The position numbers and the translations under genes are program-made. The notes beneath the pieces were generated by a model that ran no database searches, was not told the DNA's origin, and saw nothing but the letters and a program-made list of their open reading frames with translations. Shown here piece after piece: positions 1-11,674 of a DNA stretch of 64,000 nucleotides (position 1 is the stretch's first letter; each line of letters opens with the position of its first letter). The stretch is from Pelodera strongyloides (lineage: Eukaryota > Nematoda > Chromadorea > Rhabditida > Rhabditidae), in NCBI GenBank assembly GCA_036852015.1, contig JAANDG010000589.1, forward strand, positions 1 to 64,000, written 5' to 3'.

Positions 1-1387
1 CCTGGATCGTTATCTGGGTGTCTTACCAGTTGGTCAGCATGATTGTTCGCCCCACATTACAATCGCTTCACAACCTTTTTTCGAAACAAGTGAATCCTAT
101 ATTTTCACAGTTGGTTTTTCGCGAATTCACATTTTAAGCAAAAATTACAGTTGAGCATAGAAAACTATAAATATCCCCTGACATTGCAGTCACAAGATTT
201 ATAGAATGATTATCATAGAAATACCAATGATTAATTATTAGGGGGAAAAAATACTGTCCCCTGTCTAAGTCAGCGTAGCAAATCAAAAAAAGGATGTGTT
301 CAGATAGACTACACTACATGAATCGCATACGGGCTGAAGGCTAAGTTAGCTGTCTATTCACTGGAAGCTCTAGATAAAACAAAGCCATAGTACCCTAACC
401 ATTCAATAAACTCTCTTTATACCAATTAATTATTGAGACTTCCGTTACAAGTATGATACTTGTCACTGAAGGTGGAAGTGCCTCCGTACGTACGACAATT
501 GTCAATATACCGTACGGTACTACCAATGGGGTGGGGGCTTTAATTTTCAGGCTCTCACCCATGCAAGGATAAAATGTTGGCTAGGAAGGGATAAAAGTTC
601 CAAATCACCAATATTTGGAAATATAATTATCACAAACATTTGGAAAATATAATTATGTCAGCAATGAGGAAGAGTTACTAATCTGCGCCGTTTAAATTTC
701 ACGTTTTGTATTGCCTCTAATTCTACAGCAGTATATTTGAACAAAATACTGAGTTCGAAAAACGATGCTACTTCTGTAGCACTAAATTCGCAAACTAAAA
801 AAAACTCAATTGCATCCACGCACCAGGTCCAAGTCGTCCTGGTTGACATGGTGGTCGGCGTCGACGTAGAGCACAATGTAGGTAGCTCACGTTGTCGTGG
901 TCGGAGCGGCCGAAGATGGTGACAGCAAAGGTTCTAAAGCATTTCGATCACTATGTGCAAAATAATTGGAGAATCACAGGAGTAAGCTCCATTCTTGGCA
1001 TTGAGGGAAAAGACAACATTTTCTCTTTACATACAAGCATTCAATACATATCAAAACCAACCAATGAAATCGTCGCATAACGTGTTTCGTATGACATTCC
1101 ACATTCCACCAATGATGACCAATTTATCACTCGGCTACCATATTGGACCAGCACACGACCATCTGAAAGGAGTATTCATGAAAATTAGATATTCTAAGAA
1201 AAAACGCAAGAGTAACGCCAACAATGATTAGAAGCAGCAGTAAGGAGCATTAGGACTAAAGACATGTGAGAACAAAGCTGTGAAAGCAAAACGAAGTTCA
1301 CGAGAAAAGTAGTCCTATTCAATACCAAAGCTATTAGATTTCATAGGTCGACGCGCCGATTATAAGGATGAGTAAGATTCTAGAAAG

Positions 1388-2824
1388 CTTCAAGTAAATC
1401 CCCGAATATTTGTGATAGATAACTGGTAATAACACCTATGTAACTGTGAACAAGAAAACACCTAGGCTGTATCAACATCATAAGCAGCACGCATGTGTTT
1501 TGCAAATTACCTGGGCAACAGCATACATAGTTCCAAGGAGCCATTTCGAATCTGGTTGACTTGGATCAGTCTCCCAATACGCTACCAATATCAACTTGCT
1601 GACTCGCTCGCCCCTAGTGTATTCTGTTTCGCCACAAGGCTCTCCGTACATTCGGATGTGAGTAAACCACATCCCTTGGTTTTCATACTTAACGTTATAT
1701 TCATAAGAAAGCAAAATCACGGATAACAGAAGGCTATTTTCCCTTGAAAGGGGTAGACTCCCAACACCTACCGGACAGGTGTGGTTGGCAGAGGCACCAA
1801 TGAGGACGAACAATGCACGGGTTAGGTTCGAACTGGGAACTGCTCGCCAAAAGAAGTTGTCCGAAACAAGATGAATTTCCAGTGTATTAGTGATATCGTG
1901 GATATTAGCCGTTAGCTATCATAATGAGAAATTTCCAACAATGAATAATTTTGGCAATTACAAAAATCGAGAACATTTGTCGGCTGGGAATGGTCCAGTA
2001 AAAGCACTACTCGTGCAATTACCGGGAAGTATCTACAGCCGGTACCCAGTACCAGTCTAAAGTGGGCGAACCAACGCCACCCACCAACTTGGCGCCTCCC
2101 TCCGGCATTTACATCTGTGGTACATAGCGCGCCCAGTACCTGATCTAAAGTGAGTGAACCGCCGCCACCCACCAACCAGGCGCCACAACGTGACATTTAC
2201 CTCTGTGGCGCGCTTACAATGGAATACGGGCTGCCCTCTTAGAAGTTTGCAATTGCCAAAATTATTCATTGTTGGAAATTTCTCATTATGATAGCTAACC
2301 GATAATACCCAGGATATCACTAATACTCTGGAAATTCATCTTGTTTCGGACAAAATCTTTTGGAGAGCAGTTCCTAGTTCGAACCTAACACGTGCATTGT
2401 TCGTCCTCATTGGTCCCTCTGCCAACCGCACCTGTCCGGTGGGAGTTGGGAATCTTCCCCCTCCAAGGGGAAACAGCCTCCAATTACCCGTGATTTTGAT
2501 TTCTTACCAATATAACGATAAGTCAGAAAAACAGTTGATGTAGCTTACTCACAGTCGAATATCCGAAGAACCTTGTGGAGAAACAGAATACACTAGAGGC
2601 GAGCGAGGCAGCTAGTTGATATGGGTAGCGTATTGGAAGTGTGATTCAAGCCAAAAGGGATTCGAAATGGCTCCTTGGAACAATGTGATGATATTACCCA
2701 GGTACTTTGCAAAACTCAGGCATGATGTTTGTGAAATTAATGCAGCATAGATGTTTTCTTGTTCACAATTAAATAGGCATTATTACCAGTTATCTATCAC
2801 AAATATTCGGGGATGTACTTGAAG
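1388..2824. mobile_element. 1.43-kb palindromic (foldback) element, copy 1
   Basis: The element begins CTTCAAGTAAATCCCCG and ends with the near reverse complement CGGGGATGTACTTGAAG. The arms run roughly 1388-1966 and 2236-2824 and stay clearly complementary throughout, with mismatches. The centre holds two direct copies of a CAGTACC..TCTAAAGTG..GAACC..CGCCACCCACCAAC segment, near 2045 and 2136. No transposase is seen inside, so it resembles a non-autonomous foldback element. No clear target-site duplication was found at the ends. Confidence 0.8.
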
Positions 2825-4293
2825 TGTACCGAAAAATGTTCAGGTAAGTGCCTCTGGATCACGAGGTCAACGTGGCCTGGATCGTTATCTGGGTGTCTTA
2901 CCAGTTGGTCAGCATGATTGTTCGCCCCACATTACAATCGCTTCACAACCTTTTTTCGAAACAAGTGAATCCTATATTTTCACAGTTGGTTTTTCGCGAA
3001 TTCACATTTTAAGCAAAAATTACAGTTGAGCATAGAAAACTATAAATATCCCCTGACATTGCAGTCACAAGATTTATAGAATTGATTATCATAGAAATAC
3101 CAAATGATTAAGATTATTAGGGGGAAAAAATACTGTACACCTGTCTAAGTCAGCGTCAGCAAATCAAAAAAAAGGATGTGGTTCAGATCAGACTACACTA
3201 AACATGAGATCGCATATCGGGCTGAAGGCTAAGTTAGCTGTCTATTCACTGGAAGCTCTAGATAAAACAAAGCCATAGTACCCTAACCATTCAATAAACT
3301 CTCTTTATACCAATTAATTAATTGATACTTCCGTGACAAGTATGATACTTGTCACTGAAGGTGGAAGTGCCTCCGTACGTACGACAATTGTCAATATACC
3401 GTACGGTACTACCAATGGGGTGGGGGCTTTAATTTTCAGGCTCTCACCCATGCAAGGATAAAATGTTGGCTAGGAAGGGATAAAAGTTCCAAATCACAAA
3501 TATTTGGAAAATATAATTATCACAAACATTTGGAAAATATAATTATGTCAGCAATGAGGAAGAGTTACTAATCTGCGCCGTTTAAATTTCACGTTTTGTA
3601 TTGCCTCTAATTCTACAGCAGTATATTTGAACAAAATACTGAGTTCGAAAAACGATGCTACTTCTGTAGCACTAAATTCGCAAACTAAAAAAAACTCAAC
3701 TTGCATCCACGCACCAGGTCCAAGTCGTCCTGGTTGACATGGTGGTCGGCGTCGACGTAGAGCACAATGTAGGTAGCTCACGTTGTCGTGGTCGGAGCGG
3801 CCGAAGATGGTGACAGCAAAGGTTCTAAAGCATTTCGATCACTATGTGCAAGCTAATTGTGAGAATCACAGTGAGTAAGCTCCATTATATGGACATTCGA
3901 GGGAAAACAGACAACATTTTCTCATTTACATAACAAGCATTCAATATCATATCAAAACCAACCAATGAAATCGTCGCATAACGTGTTTCGTATGACAATT
4001 CCACATTTCCACACAGATGATGACCAATTTATTCACTCGGCTACCATATTGGACCAGCACACGACCATCTGAAAGGAGTATTCATGAAAATTAGATATTC
4101 TAAGAAAAAACGCAAGAGTAACGCCAACAATGATTAGAAGCAGCAGTAAGGAGCATTAGGACTAAAGACATGTGAGAACAAAGCTGTGAAAGCAAAACGA
4201 AGTTCACGAGAAAAGTAGTCCTATTCAATACCAAAGCTATTAGATTTCATAGGTCGACGCGCAGATTATAAGGATGAGTAAGCTTCTAGAAAG

Positions 4294-5730
4294 CTTCAAG
4301 TAAATCTCCGAATATTTGTGATAGATAACTGGAAATAATACCTATTTAATTATGAACAAGAAAACATCTAGGCTGCGTCAACATCATAAGCAGCACGCAT
4401 GTGTTTTGCAAATTACCTGGGCAACAGCATACATAGTTCCAAGGAGCCATTTCGAATCTGGTTGGCTTGAATCAGTCTCCCAATACGCTACCAATATCAA
4501 CTTGCTGACTCGCTCGCCCCTAGTGTATTCTGTTTCGCCACAAGGCTCTCCGTACATTCGGATGTGAGTAAACCACATCCCCTGGTTTTCATAGTTAACG
4601 TTATATTCATAAGAAAGCAAAATCACGGATAACAGAAGGCTATTTTCCCTTGAAAGGGGTAGACTCCCAACACCTACCGGACAGGTGTGGTTGGCAGAGG
4701 CACCAATGAGGACGAACAATGCACGGGTTAGGTTCGAACTGGGAACTGCTCGCCAAAAGAAGTTGTCCGAAACAAGATGAATTTCCAGTGTATTAGTGAT
4801 ATCGTGGATATTAGCCGTTAGCTATCATAATGAGAAATTTCCAACAATGAATAATTTTGGCAATTACAAAAATCGAGAACATTTGTCGGCTGGGAATGGT
4901 CCAGTAAAAGCACTACTCGTGCAATTACCGGGAAGTATCTACAGCCGGTACCCAGTACCAGTCTAAAGTGGGCGAACCAACGCCACCCACCAACTTGGCG
5001 CCTCCCTCCGGCATTTACATCTGTGGTACATAGCGCGCCCAGTACCTGATCTAAAGTGAGTGAACCGCCGCCACCCACCAACCAGGCGCCACAACGTGAC
5101 ATTTACCTCTGTGGCGCGCTTACAATGGAATACGGGCTGCCCTCTTAGAAGTTTGCAATTGCCAAAATTATTCATTGTTGGAAATTTCTCATTATGATAG
5201 CTAACCGATAATACCCAGGATATCACTAATACTCTGGAAATTCATCTTGTTTCGGACAAAATCTTTTGGAGAGCAGTTCCTAGTTCGAACCTAACACGTG
5301 CATTGTTCGTCCTCATTGGTCCCTCTGCCAACCGCACCTGTCCGGTGGGAGTTGGGAATCTTCCCCCTCCAAGGGGAAACAGCCTCCAATTACCCGTGAT
5401 TTTGACTTCTTACCAATATAACGATAAGTCAGAAAAACAGTTGATGTAGCTTACTCACAGTCGAATATCCGAAGAACCTTGTGGAGAAACAGAATACACT
5501 AGAGGCGAGCGAGGCAGCTAGTTGATATGGGTAGCGTATTGGAAGTGTGATTCAAGCCAAAAGGGATTCGAAATGGCTCCTTGGAACAATGTGATGATAT
5601 TACCCAGGTACTTTGCAAAACTCAGGCATGATGTTTGTGAAATTAATGCAGCATAGATGTTTTCTTGTTCACAATTAAATAGGCATTATTACCAGTTATC
5701 TATCACAAATATTCGGGGATGTACTTGAAG
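4294..5730. mobile_element. 1.43-kb palindromic element, copy 2
   Basis: Same palindrome as at 1388-2824, nearly identical in sequence and at the same place in the second repeat unit. Both ends read CTTCAAGTA when read inwards. Confidence 0.8.
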
Positions 5731-7200
5731 TGTACCGAAAAATGTTCAGGTGAGTGCCTCTGGATCACGAGGTCAACGTGGCCTGGATCGTTATCTGGGT
5801 GTCTTACCAGTTGGTCAGCATGATTGTTCGCCCCACATTACAATCGCTTCACAACCTTTTTTCGAAACAAGTGAATCCTATATTTTCACAGTTGGTTTTT
5901 CGCGAATTCACATTTTAAGCAAAAATTACAGTTGAGCATAGAAAACTATAAATATCCCCTGACATTGCAGTCACAAGATTTATAGAATTGATTATCATAG
6001 AAATACCAAATGATTAAGATTATTAGGGGGAAAAAATACTGTACACCTGTCTAAGTCAGCGTCAGCAAATCAAAAAAAGGATGTGGTTCAGATCAGACTA
6101 CACTAAACATGAGATCGCATATCGGGCTGAAGGCTAAGTTAGCTGTCTATTCACTGGAAGCTCTAGATAAAACAAAGCCATAGTACCCTAACCATTCAAT
6201 AAACTCTCTTTATACCAATTAATTAATTGATACTTCCGTGACAAGTATGATACTTGTCACTGAAGGTGGAAGTGCCTCCGTACGTACGACAATTGTCAAT
6301 ATACCGTACGGTACTACCAATGGGGTGGGGGCTTTAATTTTCAGGCTCTCACCCATGCAAGGATAAAATGTTGGCTAGGAAGGGATAAAAGTTCCAAATC
6401 ACAAATATTTGGAAAATATAATTATCACAAAACATTGGGGAAAATATAATTATGTCAGCAATGAGGAAGAGTTACTAATCTGCGCCGTTTAAATTTCACG
6501 TTTTGTATTGCCTCTAATTCTACAGCAGTATATTTGAACAAAATACTGAGTTCGAAAAACGATGCTACTTCTGTAGCACTAAATTCGCAAACTAAAAAAA
6601 ACTCAACTTGCATCCACGCACGAGGTCCAAGTCGTCCTGGTTGACATGGTGGTCGGCGTCGACGTAGAGCACAATGTAGGTAGCTCACGTTGTCGTGGTC
6701 GGAGCGGCCGAAGATGGTGACAGCAAAGGTTCTAAAGCATTTCGATCACTATGTGCAAGCTAATTGTGAGAATCACAGTGAGTAAGCTCCATTATATGGA
6801 CATTCGAGGGAAAACAGACAACATTTTCTCATTTACATAACAAGCATTCAATATCATATCAAAACTAACCAATGAAATCGTCGCATAACGTGTTTCGTAT
6901 GACAATTCCACATTTCCACACAGATGATGACCAATTTATTCACTCGGCTACCATATTGGACCAGCACACGACCATCTGAAAGGAGTATTCATGAAAATTA
7001 GATATTCTAAGAAAAAACGCAAGAGTAACGCCAACAATGATTAGAAGCAGCAGTAAGGAGCATTAGGACTAAAGACATGTGAGAACAAAGCTGTGAAAGC
7101 AAAACGAAGTTCACGAGAAAAGTAGTCCCATTCAATACCAAAGCTATTAGATTTCATAGGTCGACGCGCCGATTATAAGGATGAGTAAGCTTCTAGAAAG

Positions 7201-8630
7201 CTTCAAGTAAATCCCCGAATATTTGTGATAGATAACTGGAAATAATACCTATTTAATTATGAACAAGAAAACATCTAGGCTGCGTCAACATCATAAGCAG
7301 CACGCATGTGTTTTGCAAATTACCTGGGCAACAGCATACATAGTTCCAAGGAGCCATTTCGAATCTGGTTGGCTTGAATCAGTCTCCCAATACGCTACCA
7401 ATATCAACTTGCTGACTCGCTCGCCCCTAGTGTATTCTGTTTCGCCACAAGGCTCTCCGTACATTCGGATGTGAGTAAACAACATCCCCTGGTTTTCATA
7501 CTTAACGTTATATTCATAAGAAAGCAAAATCACGGATAACAGAAGGCTATTTTCCCTTGAAAGGGGTAGACTCCCAACACCTACCGGACAGGTGTGGTTG
7601 GCAGAGGCACCAATGAGGACGAACAATGCACGGGTTAGGTTCGAACTGGGAACTGCTCGCCAAAAGAAGTTGTCCGAAACAAGATGAATTTCCAGTGTAT
7701 TAGTGATATCGTGGAATTAGCCGTTAGCTATCATAATGAGAAATTTCCAACAATGAATAATTTTGGCAATTACAAAAATCGAGAACATTTGTCGGCTGGG
7801 AATGGTCCAGTAAAAGCACTACTCTTGCAATTACCGGGAAGTATCTACAGCCGGTACCCAGTACCAGTCTAAAGTGGGCGAACCAACGCCACCCACCAAC
7901 TTGGCCTCCTCCGGCCTTTACATCTGTGGTACATAGCGCGCCCAGTACCTGATCTAAAGTGAGTGAACCGCCGCCACCCACCACCAGGCGCACAACGTGA
8001 CATTTACCTCTGTGGCGCGCTTACAATGGAATACGGGCTGCCCTCTTAGAATTTGCAATTGCCAAAATTATTCATTGTTGGAAATTTCTCATTATGATAG
8101 CTAACCGATAATACCCAGGATATCACTAATACTCTGGAAATTCATCTTGTTTCGGACAAAATCTTTTGGAGAGCAGTTCCTAGTTCGAACCTAACACGTG
8201 CATTGTTCGTCCTCATTGGTCCCTCTGCCAACCGCACCTGTCCGGTGGGAGTTGGGAATCTTCCCCCTCCAAGGGGAAACAGCCTCCAATTACCCGTGAT
8301 TTTGACTTCTTACCAATATAACGATAAGTCAGAAAAACAGTTGATGTAGCTTACTCACAGTCGAATATCCGAAGAACCTTGTGGAGAAACAGAATACACT
8401 AGAGGCGAGCGAGGCAGCTAGTTGATATGGGTAGCGTATTGGAAGTGTGATTCAAGCCAAAAGGGATTCGAAATGGCTCCTTGGAACAATGTGATGATAT
8501 TACCCAGGTACTTTGCAAAACTCAGGCATGATGTTTGTGAAATTAATGCAGCATAGATGTTTTCTTGTTCACAATTAAATAGGCATTATTACCAGTTATC
8601 TATCACAAATATTCGGGGATGTACTTGAAG
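7201..8630. mobile_element. 1.43-kb palindromic element, copy 3
   Basis: Third copy of the palindrome, with small deletions in the central GC-rich segment (around 7905-7990) relative to the other two. The fourth array unit ends at 10105 precisely where this element would begin. Confidence 0.8.
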
Positions 8631-10105
8631 TGTACCGAAAAATGTTCAGGTAAGTGCCTCTGGATCACGAGGTCAACGTGGCCTGGATCGTTATCTGGGT
8701 GTCTAACCAGTTGGTCAGCATGATTGTTCGCCCCACATTACAATCGCTTCACAACCTTTTTTCGAAACAAGTGAATCCTATATTTTCACAGTTGGTTTTT
8801 CGCGAATTCACATTTTAAGCAAAAATTACAGTTGAGCATAGAAAATTATAAATATCCCCTGACATTGCAGTCACAAGATTTATAGAATTGATTATCATAG
8901 AAATACCAAATGATTAAGATTATTAGGGGGAAAAAATACTGTACACCTGTCTAAGTCAGCGTTAGCAAATCAAAAAAAAGGATGTGGTTCAGATCAGACT
9001 ACACTAAACATGAGATCGCATATCGGGCTGAAAGCTAAGTTAGCTGTCTATTCACTGGAAGCTCTAGATAAAACAAAGCCATAGTACCCTAACCATTCAA
9101 TAAACTCTCTTTATACCAATTAATTAATTGATACTTCCGTGACAAGTATGATACTTGTCACTGAAGGTGGAAGTGCCTCCGTACGTACGACAATTGTCAA
9201 TATACCGTACGGTACTACCAATGGGGTGGGGGCTTTAATTTTCAGGCTCTCACCCATGCAAGGATAAAATGTTGGCTAGGAAGGGATAAAAGTTCCAAAT
9301 CACAAATATTTGGAAAATATAATTATCACAAACATTTGGAAAATATAATTATGTCAGCAATGAGGAAGAGTTACTAGACTGCGCCGTTTAAATTTACTCT
9401 TTGTATTACTTCTAATTCTACAGCAGTAGTTGAACAAAATGCTGGGTTCAAAAGACGATGCTACGTCCGAAGCACTAAATTCGCAAACTAAACAAAAACT
9501 CAACTTGTATCCACGCTCGAGGTCCAAGTCGTCCTGGTTGACGTGGTGGCCGACGTTGACGTAGATCACAAAGTAGGTAGTTGCCGTTGTCGTGGTCGGA
9601 GCGGCCGAAGATGGTGACAGCAAAGGTTCTAAAGCATTTCGATCACTATGTGCAAAATAATTGTGAGAAGAGAATCACAGTGAGTAAGCTCCATTATATG
9701 GACATTCGACGGAAAACAGACAACATTTTCTCATTTACATAACAAGCATTCAATATCATATCAAAACCAGCCAATGAAATCGTCGCATAACGTGTTTCGT
9801 ATGGCAATTCCACATTTCCACACGGGCGATGATGATGATCAATTGTACTCACTCAGCCACCATATTGGACCAGCGCGACCATCTGAAAGGAGTATTCATG
9901 AAAATTAGATATTCTAAGAACAAACGCAAGAGTAACGCCAACAATGATTGGAAGCAGTAAGGATCATTAGGACTAAAGACATGCGAGAACAAAGCTGTGA
10001 AAGCAAAACGAAGTTCACGAGAAAAGTAGTCCTATTCAATACCAAAGCTATTAGATTTCATAGGTCGACGCGCCGATTATAAGGATGAGTAAGCTTCTAG
10101 AAAGC

Positions 10106-11674
10106 ATTACTTATTAATTTTCACCATTCCACTTTACCAGGACGCATTGAATTCAACTTTGTTATAGGAAATTTCCATAATACGCGTGAAAAGAGGTTAG
10201 ATAAATGGAAAAACTGAAAGCAAGTTAGGCAAAGAAAGGAGAAGCTAACACATGTAGTAAACGTAAGCCAAATATATACAAAGCATTTGGTGGAAACTAG
10301 TTTACAAATCACAAAAACAAGACAACCATTCAGTAGAGCCGAACGTTCTCGAATAGACAGAGAATTCGAAAACCCGAATTAGAATGGCAGCTGCACGCAA
10401 ATGTCGCATGTAAATTGTTATGCTAATCTGCAGACTACTGTAGCGCAAACTACGAACTACGAACGAGACGCGAGACCCCGCCCCGCCCACCGAGGAGATC
10501 TTGTAATTAGGCAAAACAAGGAAGGAGGACGAATATTACGATTTATTGTTATTTATGTAAGAAAAATAAGAAAGTGAAAAAGACATTACGTCTACTCCCT
10601 CCCCAGCTAACATAGCCATTTCCAATCATCCACGTCTTTTGATACGAAGAAGCAACAAAATGCCAAAACAGTCAATTTTCACAAATCCAATAAAAACTTT
10701 TATTCAAATAATCGCTGCGAATATTAGTAGCAAAGTGTAATAATAGTATCCTAACTAGTATTGCGTTTATCTGCATGCAACCGTATAATAAGTTCTCATG
10801 ATTAGATACCCAAAATAAGATTCATATGAAAGCTATTGGCACAGATATACCCATATGAAAGAGAAGTGAAAAAGAGTATCAAAGATAGTGAACTAATATA
10901 TGGCAAGATAGATAAGTGGTTACTATTTACAATATAAATAAATTAAAAACGTAAAAACATGGTATAGGAAGTAGAACATCGCTTATGTACAACAAATGAG
11001 GATCTGAACACGGCTAGAAATATGCAAGAATTAATTCCAACTTACACGTTACAATTCAGTACACTATAAAATATAATTCTTATTCACAGCCATATTCGAG
11101 AAACAAACGACAAATCATACGATATACAGAAGTAGATACTAGCTCAACACAAGGCACCATACCGAATCTCCCGGAAACACGCTGCGGACAACAAAACCCC
11201 TGATAATGCTGAAACTGAGTGCTTTATGAATTCCAGTCCTCAGACCTCACATCTCATCGAAGGAGATGCATCTATTTATTCTCCGAAATACTCCGCAAAC
11301 GGGTGTACTTCGGCCTTCCACAGTTTGTTCTGAAACCCGAAATTTAAAGCAAAGTTACTGTGATTCATACTGCCAAGTGCATTGCACAGCTTGCAAACTT
11401 CAAAAAACGTGAGTATATGATTCTTCCGCTCACTGTATCAGAATGCACTCAATTCCCAATAAATAACTGACCTCAAATCCTTAAAAACCCAAGGAACGAT
11501 CCTAAACTATTAAAATCCGTTGTAATGTAGATACCTTGCCTTGCTTGAAGATTGAATAGGTGATATTCATATGGTCCCTCTAATCCACCTCTGATCTATC
11601 AATGGTTGAAGTTCCATAGAAGGAACACGGGTCACACCGAATGGGAAGCTATTGTACCTAGGACCTAGAGCCTT
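10106..11674. other. Gene-free stretch downstream of the rib-1-like gene
   Basis: Unique AT-rich sequence between the end of the tandem array and the proposed stop codon of the minus-strand EXT1-like gene. It should contain that gene's 3' UTR. A short open stretch near 11282-11345 on the minus strand follows a TTTCAG and could be an alternative last exon, but I could not connect it in phase. Confidence 0.5.

Larger units (their letters stand above)
1..10105. repeat. Tandem array of ~2.9-kb units, about 3.5 copies
   Basis: The same sequence restarts at about 1, 2876, 5782 and 8682, giving unit lengths of about 2.88, 2.91 and 2.90 kb. The last copy stops at 10105. Units 2 and 3 are almost identical. 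Unit 1 lacks scattered single bases, clustered near 205-330 and 955-1120. Unit 4 is more diverged, especially at 9370-9870, and ends exactly where the internal palindrome starts in the other units. Each unit also has short palindromes such as gacaagtatgatacttgtc and a CCGTACGTACG/CCGTACGGTAC stretch. Small open frames repeat in every unit, but none shows a recognisable domain. It could be a satellite or tandemly amplified transposon remnants. Confidence 0.95.

Noticed and set aside
3548..3781. Minus-strand 77-codon frame repeated in each 2.9-kb unit (also 6455-6688 and, altered, 9354-9623)
   Set aside because: It recurs only because the unit recurs. The fourth copy changes many residues and shifts frame, so there is no sign of protein-level constraint.
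4384..4719. 111-codon minus-strand frame inside the palindrome arm
   Set aside because: No domain or splice support; the complementary arm copy is interrupted, as expected for non-coding DNA.
1388..8630. CRISPR-like array
   Set aside because: Units are kilobases long with no short spacers and the genome is eukaryotic; this is tandem and palindromic DNA.
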